Shown: positions 39,257 through 49,233 of the stretch, piece by piece
How positions within the stretch are numbered: position 1 is the stretch's first letter
Layout: every line of letters begins with the position of its first letter
Assembly (NCBI RefSeq): GCF_009649225.1
Contig: NZ_WJPP01000001.1
Span: forward strand, 496,001 to 560,000
Direction: 5' to 3'
Source: Spiribacter salilacus
GTDB taxonomy: Bacteria; Pseudomonadota; Gammaproteobacteria; Nitrococcales; Nitrococcaceae
DNA length: 64,000 nt
Notes under the pieces: generated by a model
What the model was told of the DNA's origin: nothing
The model's input: the letters and a program-made list of their open reading frames with translations, nothing else
Database searches by the model: none
Position numbers and translations under genes: made by a program

Positions 39257-40135
39257 TTAGGACCTCGCCTCCATGCCTTTGTTGGACAAGTATTCTCTAT
39301 GCCGCGTGACGGTTAGATTAAGAAACTTTGGGTCAACGCCCGCGAGTAATGCTTTGCGATCATCTTTTGAGATTTGGCTGCAATGAAAGGTAGCGACAGA
39401 GTCATCAATTTCAGAGTCAACAAGAAGTTCACCGGTTGAGGCAATAGCGATATATTGAAGATCTAGCGCACGATGGCAGTACTTGCAAAGGCATATACCA
39501 TTAGCAGGGTTTGCTCTGTTCTTCACATCCGTGGCGTAGGGGCTCAGATGTGCAGCCTCCACAAGACCAGGGAGACATGATCCGCAAACAACGCACCGAC
39601 TGTCACTTCGCTTCATGACGGTGTCAGTGAAGCCTTTTATGGCTAAGCGAGACTTGGTCTTGCTCCAGCTGTCAGGAACGGAGAAGTCCTCCGTTGAGAC
39701 GGAAGGAAGAAGATGACGAAGATCTGCCAAGTCGAGAATCGCTTGATACATAGATTCACCGAGTGATGGCATCGACTGTGACCAGCCGAGCAGGTTGACA
39801 TCCGTAATACCAAGCTGAGCACGATTTCGCTTTCCCTCTTTGCTTGTTGGCGAGACGGAAAGAGGCGTTGTGAACCTCACAACATCTGTGAGATGGGCTG
39901 TGTATACCACTCTAACTTTGCGTGTTCGCAGTGCTTCTTGTTCAGTTGGCTTTCTTTCCGAAAGTTGTTTTACAGTTCCTGTAGCTGTGAATGAGTATCC
40001 TTGTGTCTTGTCGAGGTATAGAAAAGTGTCCCCCTTCTGGACCCGAACTGAGTGAGTGTTGTCATACACGTACTTCAGCCCTGGCTCGTCGGGATACAAA
40101 TCCTGCTCCGCAACCTTGAATATCCAATATGCCAT
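39257..40135 (-). CDS. HNH endonuclease with an N-terminal EVE/PUA-like domain
   Basis: The protein has 292 residues, with AAAGGATTAG before the start. The first 110 residues (MAYWIFKVAEQDLYPDE, VQKGDTFLYLDKTQGYSFTA) look like an EVE/PUA-like fold that can read modified bases. The C-terminal HNH has SRCVVCGSCLPGLVEAAHL, then NGICLCKYCHRALDL: paired Cys-x2-Cys zinc ligands, the AHL histidine and the CHRALD histidine. The combination of a modified-base reader with HNH is that of type IV (modification-dependent) restriction enzymes. It is flanked by IS fragments on both sides, so it may have moved recently. The domain call at the N-terminus is tentative. Confidence 0.8.
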   Translation of the reverse strand: MAYWIFKVAEQDLYPDEPGLKYVYDNTHSVRVQKGDTFLYLDKTQGYSFTATGTVKQLSERKPTEQEALRTRKVRVVYTAHLTDVVRFTTPLSVSPTSKEGKRNRAQLGITDVNLLGWSQSMPSLGESMYQAILDLADLRHLLPSVSTEDFSVPDSWSKTKSRLAIKGFTDTVMKRSDSRCVVCGSCLPGLVEAAHLSPYATDVKNRANPANGICLCKYCHRALDLQYIAIASTGELLVDSEIDDSVATFHCSQISKDDRKALLAGVDPKFLNLTVTRHREYLSNKGMEARS

Positions 40136-40200
40136 TTCTATCTAATCCTTTCTGTGTCGGTAACCCCGCCATTTATAACCGAGGCGATAAGTAAAGCTCA

Positions 40201-40923
40201 TCAGGCGGCCATGGCTACCTTCTGTTTCGGGGTTATGCCGCCAAGTGCCATATTCGGTCGTTCATTGTTGTAAGTCCATAGCCAGCGAGTGGCAAAGTCC
40301 TGGACTTCAGCGATTGACTCGAACAAATAGTGGCTTAGCCAGTCAGAACGGATCGTTCGGTTGTAGCGTTCAACATAGGCATTCTGCTGGGGGTTGCCTC
40401 GCCACTCGATGAGCTGCTCGAGAGAACGAATGACGCGCTCTGCGGGCAGCGAGAAGTCTGCATCAATGATCAGTCCTTCGCGGTTGTAGTCATCGATGAC
40501 GTTGAATAGCCGATAGGTTCGTCCATCCGCTAGCTGGTCGTGCATAAAATCCATCGACCAGCCCTAGTTTACGGCCTCTGGGACAGCAAGTGGCTCGGGC
40601 TTTTCACGGATCAGGCGTTTCGTCGGCTTGATCCGCAGGTTGAGCTCAAGCGATCGGTAAATGCGATACACGCGCTTGTGGTTCCACCGGAACCCTTTGA
40701 CGTTGCGAAGGTATAGGTAGCACAGCCCAAAGCCCCAGTTGCGCTGATTGTGGGTTAGACGAACCAACCAGTCGGCGATCTCCGCGTTCTCATGCCGGAG
40801 CTTTGACCGGTAGCAATAGCAGGTCGCACTGATGGAAAATGCCTGACAGGCAAGCCGGATGTTACAGCGGCCGGCGGCGACTGCCTTGCTGGCCATCTCA
40901 CGGCGATGAGACGGCCTTACCAC
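40201..40923 (-). pseudogene. orfB transposase of IS3 element A, with in-frame amber codon
   Basis: The frame encodes a DDE integrase-type transposase ([75 protein letters not shown]). At 40561 region it reads PEAVN-TAG-GWSMDF, where related transposases have glutamine, so a CAG to TAG change (C to T) is likely. It splits the frame into 40564-40923 and 40201-40554. Apart from this the reading frame is intact, so the mutation is recent. Confidence 0.88.
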
Positions 40924-41070
40924 TTTCCCTCGAGGGCTTCCCTGCGTAACTCAGACTTCAGTCGCTCCTCGGCATACATCTTCTTCAAGCGCCGGTTCTC
41001 CTCCTCGCGCTCCTTGAGCCGCTTCATCATCGAGGTGTCCATGCCGCCAAACCTAGCGCGCCACTTAATG

Positions 41071-41683
41071 GGATGGACTACCTCCCGACTTATACTACGG
41101 CGGTCAGTTCACTCAGCGGAGATTATCTTATGGCAAATGTACATTACCTCGGAATTGATTTGGCCAAGAACGTTTTCCAACTGTGTGGTCTGTCTCGATC
41201 CGGCAAAGTCGTTTACAAAACTCGTTTAAAGCGCGATGAACTCTTGCGATCGGTTGCGCAACTTGAAACCTGTACCATTGGTGTCGAAGCCTGCAAGGGC
41301 GCCTTTTACTGGCAAAACCTGATGCAAGCCTCTTTGGTAAATGGGTCGATCAGTTAAGGGAGCGACGGGGTTCCAACAAGGCAGCTGTAGCAGTCGCTAA
41401 TAAGAATGCGAGAATCATTTGGTCGATTCTGCGCAACAAAACCAGCTACGTTTGCTCCTGACATACCCGTGGATTGCGAATGCACTGGAAATGGCAAAAA
41501 GGTCGAACCATCACGCTTGGAACCTGACTTTTATAATGATCCTTGAGATCGTCCACTTGTTGAGGTGAGCGTGAGCGGATTCCCCATTTGGACACTACTT
41601 TCTCAGAAACTCTGATGCCGGATAGATGTATGCAGTTCGGACCCGCTGCAACTTAGTGCTTGCAATAGGGAGGTAGTCCATAG
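41071..41683 (+). mobile_element. IS110-family (IS1111-like) element with internal deletion
   Basis: The 14-bp subterminal inverted repeats ATGGACTACCTCCC (41073-41086) and GGGAGGTAGTCCAT (41668-41681) flank the element, as known for the IS1111 group. It sits inside orfA of IS3 element A, exactly between codons for FY and KW. At about 600 bp it is less than half the usual length, and its transposase is deleted internally. Confidence 0.8.
41130..41461 (+). pseudogene. Internally deleted IS110-family transposase
   Basis: The N-terminal part (MANVHYLGIDLAKNVFQLCG to GVEACKGAFYW) holds the DEDD-type acids of the RuvC-like domain (GIDLAKN, GVEACKG). From 41343 a different frame gives the family C-terminus (QLRERRGSNKAAVAVANKN, IIWSILRNKTSY) to the stop at 41459. 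About 230 residues between the two are gone. It cannot be active. Confidence 0.82.
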
Positions 41684-41865
41684 ATATAGAATGTCGCACT
41701 GCTGATACCGTGCTCGCAGCAGAGGTCTGGGACTTTAACCCCTGCCTCGGCCTGCTTGAGGACCGCCATGATCTGGCTGTCCGTGAAACGTGATTTACGC
41801 ATGTGGAATCTCCTGTCCTTGCTAGGGTACAAAATTCCACTTATCACCTCGATTATTTTTCGGGG

Positions 41866-42440
41866 GGATTACCTCTCCAGCTTCTTCAAGATCTAACTCA
41901 ATGTTCCGATAGCCATAGTTACAGCCACTCTCCATCCAAAATTGCTTGATCTTGGTCTCCAACCGCTGGGCCTCACGCGCCCGGCGAGACAGCGGTGCGT
42001 GCCGCCAAGCATAAAACCCGCTGCGGTGGACCTCGAGAATGCGGCACATCGTGGTGATGGGATCCTTATGTTGTCGAGACTCAATGAACCGGTACCTCAC
42101 TTCGACTCTTGCGCGAAGTACCGGGCGGCTTCCTTTAATATGTCACGCTCCTGCGTGACCCTTTTAAGCTCTGCCTTCAGCTTCCTGAGTTCTTCCTGAT
42201 CGGCTCTTGTGGCCTGAATCGCGCCGGACTCTGGCCCGTAGGCTTTAATCCAGTCATACAGACTTTTGTTGCTGATCCCAAGCCGGCTGGCCACATCATA
42301 GACCCCGTGACCGGCTTCAGTGACCTGACGAACCGCCTCAACTTTGAAGGCGTCTGTTTATCGTTTTCGACCCATATGCGTAACCCCTCTCATGAGTGAA
42401 TGTTACGCTATCAACTGTCCTAAAAACTGGGTCCGTACCA
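41866..42440 (-). mobile_element. IS3-family element B, right part only
   Basis: orfA runs 42375 to 42097: MGRKR, a TAA at 42358-42360 where tyrosine is usual, then TDAFKVEAVRQVTEAG, GISNKSLYDWIKAYGP and an E/K-rich coiled coil. orfB begins near 42100 (MRYRFIESRQHKDPITTMCR) and is broken after NIELDLEEAG at about 41870 by the end of element A. A terminal repeat candidate (GGACCCAGTTTTTAGGACA on the minus strand) lies near 42417-42436. The other end is absent. Non-functional. Confidence 0.8.
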
Positions 42441-42505
42441 GTAAACACCTTCACTTCAAGACGATTGCAGCAATTAAAATTTACCGGCTTAAGCAATGCA
42501 AAATT

Positions 42506-44182
42506 TTAAAAGCCTTTTAACAATTCATCAGCAACCGCAGAAGACGACACAACGCATAAATATGCTCGGGCCCTTGAGAAAGCGACGTATGCGAGTTCAC
42601 GACGACCCATCTCGTCGCCATCCACGACTAACACCACCGCGGACCGTTCTAGCCCCTTGAAGCGACGCACAGTATCAACAACAACATCCTCTAACGTCAT
42701 AGTGTCAGCATCGGTAAGTGGAATGTTTGTGCCAATGGTTTTTTCTAAGAAGCTTTCTATAACAGCGGGGCTATTAGCAAGTACAGCTATGTCACCGGGC
42801 GCCACATCCTCCTTGAAAATAAGCTTTCGAAGCTCTCGGTAAGCAGATTCAATCATCGTGGCGGAATCCTCAGCGCTAACCCAAGATACCTCCAAACCAT
42901 CCGGCCCATCTGCGAAGATTTCCGGACCTGAGTAATAGGCTGAGGCCGCTTTGTGGATATTTTTGGTATTTCGAAGATTTCTTGAGAGCCGGACAGGAAC
43001 CAAGCTGAAATCACAAACACGATCTGCGGACCTCTGATAAACACGTTGATTGCTGTCCATAAAAACCCGAATGCGACCATCGGGCACTAAACATGCGTCC
43101 AATGCTATCCACCACTCGTCCAAGAAATCCTGACCTTCATCTACGATTACGGTTTCCCATCGCAGACTAGGCTTTTGTTCCATTGCGTCACATAGCGCAT
43201 TCGGCAAAGAGTTTTCATACAGGCTTACATCATTGATATCAGAGGGTATCGAGATGCCGACTTGATGCGAAGCCCAACCACATAACGTATGAAATCCGGC
43301 GACTGATAAATGTTCGATGCCGCTCAATCTTCTTTCAAAGTAATTGGCTAACGGTTTATTAAAACAGGTCAATAGGGTCTTGCGCCCTGCCCTCGCGGAT
43401 CTCAGAGCTTCTTCCATCGCGACAATTGTCTTGCCAGTGCCTGCACCACCTTGGAGTAAAGCCCGAGGAATATCTTCAATCACCTCGAGAATCTGATACT
43501 GCAATGGTTCGAGGACGCGGAATATCGCCTCGGTGTCGGCGAGCTCGGTGCCAATAGAAAAACTCAGTGTGAAAGGACGCGCCAGAAGAGATTCCAATGC
43601 ACTAATGCCGTCTCGGCCTAGTGGTTCGCAATTATCGGGGCGGCTACCAGCTTTGATACGGCTAGTGACCCATCCTTTTAAGTCACCATGAAACTGGCGT
43701 GAGCAGCAAAAGATCTCAGCCGGTCGATCCGCACCCAAAGCCCCAGAAGGCGAACCAGCGCTTGGGAAGATCACCCCGTGAACGGCGTGAATAAAGCGAC
43801 TTGGCCACTTTTTTGAATTGTTCATCTTTTTGAGGATTTCGTGCTTAGCGCTGCGCGCTTGTGCAACAGGATCCTTAATCTTGTGGACAAACCCGCCGTG
43901 ATCCGTGCTGCGCCACTGGCCGTCCATCGGGTCGAACGAGATTTCCCTGCCGCCCTTGACTTCGATTGTTAGGATGCCGTGCTCGGGATGAGCGATCAGG
44001 AAATCGCATTCACCATCCTTCTCGTTTCCGAGTCTATCGGTGCCCAGCCACGGGCTGGAGTAGAAGACATGGAAGCTGTCGTCGAGCACCTCGGCAAGGC
44101 GATCGTAGACGCGAACCTCTGCCTTTCGCCGCGGATCGTCCACGATCGAACGAGGAAGTTTTTTAGGCCAGAGCACTGCCAT
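42506..44182 (-). CDS. NERD-domain nuclease fused to SF1 helicase
   Basis: The protein has 558 residues. Residues about 18-100 are a NERD (nuclease-related) domain with the PD-(D/E)XK-like triad visible as ECDFLIAHPEHGILTIEVKGG (Asp60, Glu74, Lys76). From about 225 a UvrD/Rep-like helicase follows: Walker A GGAGTGKTIVAMEEA near 247, VIVDEGQDFLDEWW, MDSNQRVYQRS and the late motif VDTVRRFKGLERSAVVLVV with YVAFSRARAYLCV. It is the last gene of the DrmA/DrmB operon and shares one nucleotide with the DrmB gene. NERD may supply the nuclease role that PLD-type DrmC has in standard DISARM. Confidence 0.88.
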   Translation of the reverse strand: MAVLWPKKLPRSIVDDPRRKAEVRVYDRLAEVLDDSFHVFYSSPWLGTDRLGNEKDGECDFLIAHPEHGILTIEVKGGREISFDPMDGQWRSTDHGGFVHKIKDPVAQARSAKHEILKKMNNSKKWPSRFIHAVHGVIFPSAGSPSGALGADRPAEIFCCSRQFHGDLKGWVTSRIKAGSRPDNCEPLGRDGISALESLLARPFTLSFSIGTELADTEAIFRVLEPLQYQILEVIEDIPRALLQGGAGTGKTIVAMEEALRSARAGRKTLLTCFNKPLANYFERRLSGIEHLSVAGFHTLCGWASHQVGISIPSDINDVSLYENSLPNALCDAMEQKPSLRWETVIVDEGQDFLDEWWIALDACLVPDGRIRVFMDSNQRVYQRSADRVCDFSLVPVRLSRNLRNTKNIHKAASAYYSGPEIFADGPDGLEVSWVSAEDSATMIESAYRELRKLIFKEDVAPGDIAVLANSPAVIESFLEKTIGTNIPLTDADTMTLEDVVVDTVRRFKGLERSAVVLVVDGDEMGRRELAYVAFSRARAYLCVVSSSAVADELLKGF

Positions 44183-46041
44183 CAGCTTATCCGAAGCATC
44201 TCTTCGAAGTAGCCGAGACCCGAGCCCGTCCCGTCGCCCGTGAGGAGCGCACGGTCGAGGAAGCTGTTGAACGCTTCACACGATGTCTCCGGGGCAAGAC
44301 AGCAGGCGTGGCACACCGAGTGGGAGTAGCTATTCTCGGCTCCCATCATGTCGGTGATGCAGAGTGGGTCCGAGGAGCACCACTCAATCGCGTCGATTGC
44401 CCGTTGGAGGATGCCAGCAATGCGCTCCGCCCTCCCCTGCCGTTCGAGCCCTCCAAGCGTCCCATCCGAGTCGGGAGTCGCGGTATAGATGAGAAGCCCC
44501 GCCATCTGCTCCTCGCCAGTACCGGCATAGATCCGCTCCTGGAGAGATGCCGAGGAATAGCCACATTCGAGAGTAAGCTGACGCATGAGAGCGTGCGCAA
44601 GGGTGTGGCAGAGCATATATCGCGGGGTGATCGCCTGAGGTCGTTTCGCGTCTTCTCCGTACCGTTCCTTCCAATCGGCCTGATGCCGCGCCTCGCACTC
44701 GGAAACGCGCGCCACGACGTCTGGCCGGTTTTCCCAGCTCAACAGGCGCTCCTCATTCAGGGCGAGAAAGATGCCCTCGCCGCGGACCTCGATGGCTGGC
44801 AACCATTCAAGAGGCTCCTTGGAGAGACGAGCAACCTCTGGCGAGTCTGGATCGCCTGGTGGGTTGATGCGGGTAAAGCCCTTGATGGCTCGCACCTCTC
44901 TCAGTCGTACGACCCTTACCACCCGAAAAATCCACGGGGCGATTTCCGCGGCGACGGCTTCCCTGCGTGTCTCAAAATCGATTTCGAGCGTTCGACTGCG
45001 GCTAGGTTCCATAACGAACTGCCGATACTCTGCTGGTCTCAAATCATCGGTCTGTAGCTGTCCATAAGATGTGAGACGAGCGCGAATTGCCTCTGCAAGT
45101 TCGGCAGGCGACATTTCAAGTTCGTCTAAGGCGCTTTTGAGCTCTCCCTTTGCGAGAGTACCTATGAAACTCGCCAGCTCGGAATGATCGTCGAGATTTA
45201 TGAGCGTACTCCACCAGTTCCCCAATGCTTCCTGCAGACTGTCAGACCACGGTGGAATACTCAGCGCGGACTCCGTTACAGCGAAATACAGGTTCGACGC
45301 GCCTCTTTGAACGGCATACTGCTCCTTACCGCAGCTCTCATTGCCATCGGCCAGCCATGGTCGGTGGCCGCGACATTTGGGGGCGCGTTCCCAAGTCTTC
45401 TTGGAAAAGACGCCATCCATTGATCGGCGTGCACCACACTTCGGGCAGCTGAGGATCAGACCAGCGAGGCCCGGCCTCTCGGACCGCAGGAAAAGCCCCG
45501 GATGGCGATCCGTGTTTTCTCGTTTCGCCACTGGGCATTCGGGCTTGTGTCCGACCCACCAGTCCCAAGGAAATTCGTCAACATGCCCATGCTTGCATGC
45601 CATGACGAAGCGGACGGGAATGACAAAAACCTTGCTGTCGCCATGTGCCTTTTCGGTGCACGTCGGGCAGTAACGGTAGGCCTTTCCAGGGTCGTTCTTC
45701 CATCGGCGCTCCGGCTTGATGATATCGCAGCTGGGGCATTGCAGCCATTTCGGGAAGCGCACGGCAACAAGGCGCCGAGTATCCGGATCGTCATCCTTTC
45801 CCCGCTCGAGCGTGACAGGGGGCGTTCTGAATCCCTTGACGCCGAGCTTTTTCTGGAGGCGCGTCTCGCGGATGACCTGCGGGTGCGCCAGTCCCGCCGG
45901 AGGAAAGGACCGATCCCATTCCTCGAGCCCTGCAGCGATGCCAGAGACGGCTCCTCCACCCGCCCTGAAGTCCACGACGGAACCTGGACCAAAGGTAGAA
46001 ACGACTGCGCTTCGCCGCAGCTCCTGCAACTCATTCTTCAT
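44182..46041 (-). CDS. drmB: DrmB-like (DUF1998) protein
   Basis: The 619-residue protein begins RRSAVVSTFGPGSVVDFRAGGG, the typical DrmB start. It has four cysteine pairs suited to zinc (CPSCDIIKP with YCPTC; CKHGHVDEFPWDWW with PEC; CPKCGARRS; SVCHACCLAPETSCEAF) and the DUF1998 helix MLCHTLAHALMRQLTLECGYS with SLQERIY. In DISARM, DrmB forms the core complex with the DrmA helicase and holds back phage DNA. It overlaps the DrmA gene by 11 nt. The coding DNA is GC-rich compared with the IS region next door. Confidence 0.92.
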   Translation of the reverse strand: MKNELQELRRSAVVSTFGPGSVVDFRAGGGAVSGIAAGLEEWDRSFPPAGLAHPQVIRETRLQKKLGVKGFRTPPVTLERGKDDDPDTRRLVAVRFPKWLQCPSCDIIKPERRWKNDPGKAYRYCPTCTEKAHGDSKVFVIPVRFVMACKHGHVDEFPWDWWVGHKPECPVAKRENTDRHPGLFLRSERPGLAGLILSCPKCGARRSMDGVFSKKTWERAPKCRGHRPWLADGNESCGKEQYAVQRGASNLYFAVTESALSIPPWSDSLQEALGNWWSTLINLDDHSELASFIGTLAKGELKSALDELEMSPAELAEAIRARLTSYGQLQTDDLRPAEYRQFVMEPSRSRTLEIDFETRREAVAAEIAPWIFRVVRVVRLREVRAIKGFTRINPPGDPDSPEVARLSKEPLEWLPAIEVRGEGIFLALNEERLLSWENRPDVVARVSECEARHQADWKERYGEDAKRPQAITPRYMLCHTLAHALMRQLTLECGYSSASLQERIYAGTGEEQMAGLLIYTATPDSDGTLGGLERQGRAERIAGILQRAIDAIEWCSSDPLCITDMMGAENSYSHSVCHACCLAPETSCEAFNSFLDRALLTGDGTGSGLGYFEEMLRIS

Positions 46042-49000
46042 CCGTATCGTCCTTTGCCCTCAGTACTGGGGCCATCCTGAATGGGGTTCCGGCTTCGACG
46101 GTCCGCATGGAGTTGAGGGTAGGCCAAGCGGCGCCAGCATCGCGGCCGGCAGCTCGACGAGCGGCAGCGCGCTCGGCGCTCTGCAGAAGGGATTTTTCCC
46201 CCTTGTAGTCGCTCCAGTAGACCGTCGGCGATCTTGCTCGCCATTTATTAAGGAGGAGCCGTTCGAGTTCATCCCGCACGGCCGTCTCTTCTGGATCGAT
46301 GCGTTTTGCCCGCTCTACAATGAGGTCGATGAGATCCATTGCCTCGTCTTCCGCCTCGTCTTCCATTCGAGGGGAGTCGAGCATGTCCGGAACCAGATGA
46401 CGTACTGCCGCCACAAGAGCGGCATGCAGCGCCCTGTCGCGAGCACGCGATGCGAAGGGTGTGACGCTTGTCGCCTCAACGTCCCTGTACAATGTGCGGT
46501 GCCAGCTGCAGAACGTCTCGAAATGCGAGCGATCCCTTGCCTTGGCGTTGTTGAGGACCGAAACGACCAAGCCGCTCACGTCACCGCGCCCGACGCGGCT
46601 AGTTGACTGGATGTACTCTGCGATCGTCTTTGGTTGCCCGTTGACCAGCATCAGTCCCAGTCGGGAGATGTCGACGCCGACACTCACCATGTTAGTCGCT
46701 AGCACCGCATCGACTGCGCCAGGAGCCCCAATCTTGATATCGAGAAGGTCGAGCATCTCGCGGATCTCCTCCTGCGTCCGGCGAGAGGTGAGTTCTTCGA
46801 CGTTGCTGAGAGGGCGATTCTCTTCGGACCGAGCGTTCGCGTAGAGCGCGATACTATCGGTGACGTCATCCTGCATCAGCACAAGGGCGCCGCCTAGCTC
46901 CCGAAGGGAGTTGAAGTAGCCGACAAGTGTCCAGTAGGCGTCCCGACGGACATCATCGCTGAACGCTCCGAAGGCGGTCTGCAGCAAGGAGCCAGCCACT
47001 GCCTGAAGGGTGAACTTCGCGGATCGGCCCGCTGTCGTGACCCCGAGATATCGCCGTCCTTTGGCGCTGGGGCGGCGGTCGCGCACCGCAAACCCTGTAT
47101 CGTCGTAGTCGATCGCCGGCGGCGGAAACTGGAAGGCCTCACGATCGAAAAGCGCTAGAACCTGTTCCGGAGCCCTGCGGATCGTAGCTGTCGAGCCAAT
47201 GACCTTGGCGCGATGTCCGCGCGCGGCGAACATCAAGTCGAAAGCGGATTCATAAACGCCAGCGATTGTCCCGAGCGGACCCGAAATGAGATGAAGCTCG
47301 TCTTGGAGGATCAGGTCAGGAGGGGACCCTTCCGAAACGGCAAACAGGCTGTTGGTTCGCTTTTCACGGACAACCTGAGCGAACTTGTCTGCTGTTCCAA
47401 TGATCAGCGTCGGACGATTTTCATAGACATCCTCGTCCACGGTATGGACCGGGAGCAGCCCGTACATCGCGCATTCAGGTTTCTCGCAGGAAACCTCCAC
47501 AGGAGATGTCGGACTTGCTATCGACCAGTTCAGCTTCGACTCGCAGGCAGGGCAACGCGCGAGTTGCTTTGGCGAAGCCACTTCCTGCGAACGCAGCACG
47601 ATGGAAGCGTAAGCGGCTGTCCGTTTGTTGGGGGTAGCATCGCCACCAACCCACAGGCCTATCGAGAAAGGCTCTCCGCCCTGAAGCGGCAATCCCTCGG
47701 GAGCGGCTACCCGACCAGAGCGGATGGCCTCAAGGGCCACGATCATTGCGGCGGAACGCGCAAACTGCTGGGTTGTAAGAAGGCGAAGCGTGTAGCGCAT
47801 TAGGGCGCAAACGCCGCTGTGGTCATCGGCATTGTCCGAGAGGCGGCGATAGACGGCGATACACGCGATCAGCGCCAGATAAGCCTCGGTCTTGCCGCCA
47901 CCCGTTGGGAACCAGAGCAGGTCCATGACGCCTCGGTGCTCGTGATCCCGGATCACCGACGACGGAGCGCTCAGAAGCAGAAAGCCCAGCTGGAACGGGC
48001 GCCAGCGGAGAGGACCTTGACGGCTCTTCGACTTGTCCCACGAGTGCTGCAGGTGCATGGCGAAGTTTGCCAGCTGGAACGCTCTCCGCAGCCTCGGGTT
48101 GGCGCCGAGTTCATCAACCGAGACTCGCATGCGATCCAGGGCCTTGTTGCACTGAATGAGATGCGCCTTGGCAACATGCTTCAATGCAGGGGCAACGTCC
48201 CCGGCATCTTCCAACCGCTTCCTCTGCGTCTCAATCCACTCCGCATAGGCGTCGCAGAAGGTGACAAGTCCGTTCCTGAGGGTTGTCGAGTCAGCGGAGG
48301 CCAGCGCTTCGGCCAGAAGAGGATCGAATGTCCCAGGCTCACCTCCCAGTTCTGCGAAGTATGGATGCCCATTGGGATCCACCCCCTCGACAATGGCCGA
48401 GGGCAGCCATGTCGTCGCGACCCACCGAGCATGGGGCTGTGAGCCTGCCGAAGCCTCTGCCTCTTCCCACTCGGCCGAACATACGTGGCCGACGGCCAAC
48501 TCCGCGACGTTTCTGTATAGAAGCGCTCCGCTCTCCTCGTCGGTAATCGCGTCCGTTTCGCCGTCAGTCGTCGGCTTTAAAGGAGCTGCGCGCCTAGGAG
48601 GCTTCGGGACCAGTAAAGTACCCTCGCAGGGCTCGATGCGTAGCGAGGTCTGAAAAAGAGAGGCCGCCTCGATCTCATTTCGGTCCTGCTCCGGAACCAC
48701 CGAATTGACCAGAGCGAGGGTCGCCAAGATGGTATCCGCAGCCTTGATGCATCTGACACTGAGGGAAACTTCAGGAAGCCCATCGCAGTGCTCGGCAAGT
48801 TGGATCTCGCGCGTCGGCCCGGGCGGCAATTCGAGGGACGAGATTTCGACAGTGTGAGCTCGCCGAACCCACACATCTCCATGATCGCGTTTCTCGGCCC
48901 GATAGGTCCCGAAGCTGCATACGACGCGTACCTTCGCAACACCATCTGCGTTTGCGCTGAAGGATATGCCAGCGACTGAGGGCTTCTGGATCGACCCGGT

Positions 49001-49228
49001 TCGGACCGCATCGCTTTCGCCATCGCTCTCCTCCACACCGCCCGCGCCCGCTGTGCCAAGGCGATCGTCATCCTCCCCTGACATGGCAGTTCGCTGCGGC
49101 CACAAGATGCCGGTCAGGTAGACATCGGAAGGCCGAGCCGGGAGTTCCTCGTCTTCGGTCCGAGGACCGACAAGATCCTCTGCGAGCCTGAGCGCAACAA
49201 TGTCCCTTTCCTCTGATCTGTCCAGCAT
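46031..49228 (-). CDS. drmA: DrmA-like DISARM helicase
   Basis: The protein has 1065 residues. The start is placed at the ATG at 49228, 5 nt after the UvrD-like gene stop, giving MLDRSEERDIVALRLAEDLVGP, the usual DrmA opening; a frame open to 49309 overlaps the upstream gene. Helicase motifs: FPTGGGKTEAYLAL (about residue 441), LILQDELHLISGPLGT, IGSTATIRRA, ATNMVSVGVDISRLGLM and QSTSRVGRG. A zinc-like CPACESKL...CEKPEC lies between. It is the DNA-translocating half of the DISARM core. High confidence in family; the operon lacks the usual other members. Confidence 0.93.
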   Translation of the reverse strand: MLDRSEERDIVALRLAEDLVGPRTEDEELPARPSDVYLTGILWPQRTAMSGEDDDRLGTAGAGGVEESDGESDAVRTGSIQKPSVAGISFSANADGVAKVRVVCSFGTYRAEKRDHGDVWVRRAHTVEISSLELPPGPTREIQLAEHCDGLPEVSLSVRCIKAADTILATLALVNSVVPEQDRNEIEAASLFQTSLRIEPCEGTLLVPKPPRRAAPLKPTTDGETDAITDEESGALLYRNVAELAVGHVCSAEWEEAEASAGSQPHARWVATTWLPSAIVEGVDPNGHPYFAELGGEPGTFDPLLAEALASADSTTLRNGLVTFCDAYAEWIETQRKRLEDAGDVAPALKHVAKAHLIQCNKALDRMRVSVDELGANPRLRRAFQLANFAMHLQHSWDKSKSRQGPLRWRPFQLGFLLLSAPSSVIRDHEHRGVMDLLWFPTGGGKTEAYLALIACIAVYRRLSDNADDHSGVCALMRYTLRLLTTQQFARSAAMIVALEAIRSGRVAAPEGLPLQGGEPFSIGLWVGGDATPNKRTAAYASIVLRSQEVASPKQLARCPACESKLNWSIASPTSPVEVSCEKPECAMYGLLPVHTVDEDVYENRPTLIIGTADKFAQVVREKRTNSLFAVSEGSPPDLILQDELHLISGPLGTIAGVYESAFDLMFAARGHRAKVIGSTATIRRAPEQVLALFDREAFQFPPPAIDYDDTGFAVRDRRPSAKGRRYLGVTTAGRSAKFTLQAVAGSLLQTAFGAFSDDVRRDAYWTLVGYFNSLRELGGALVLMQDDVTDSIALYANARSEENRPLSNVEELTSRRTQEEIREMLDLLDIKIGAPGAVDAVLATNMVSVGVDISRLGLMLVNGQPKTIAEYIQSTSRVGRGDVSGLVVSVLNNAKARDRSHFETFCSWHRTLYRDVEATSVTPFASRARDRALHAALVAAVRHLVPDMLDSPRMEDEAEDEAMDLIDLIVERAKRIDPEETAVRDELERLLLNKWRARSPTVYWSDYKGEKSLLQSAERAAARRAAGRDAGAAWPTLNSMRTVEAGTPFRMAPVLRAKDDTDEE

Positions 49229-49233
49229 GAGCG

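Larger units (their letters stand above)
40159..41873 (-). mobile_element. IS3-family element A, inactivated and split by an IS1111-like insertion
   Basis: Both ends show matching terminal repeats: left 40159-40192 (GGTAACCCC... to GAGGCGATAAGT) and right 41839-41873 (ACTTATCACCTCGAT... to GGATTACC). orfA starts at 41802 (MRKSRFTDSQIMAVLKQAEAG) and is cut after ISSATFY at about 41684. It resumes at about 41070 as KWRARFGGMDTSMMKRLKE. orfB follows with a nonsense codon. A similar but shortened copy lies at 55907-56278. The element itself is inserted in orfB of another IS3 element. Confidence 0.85.
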
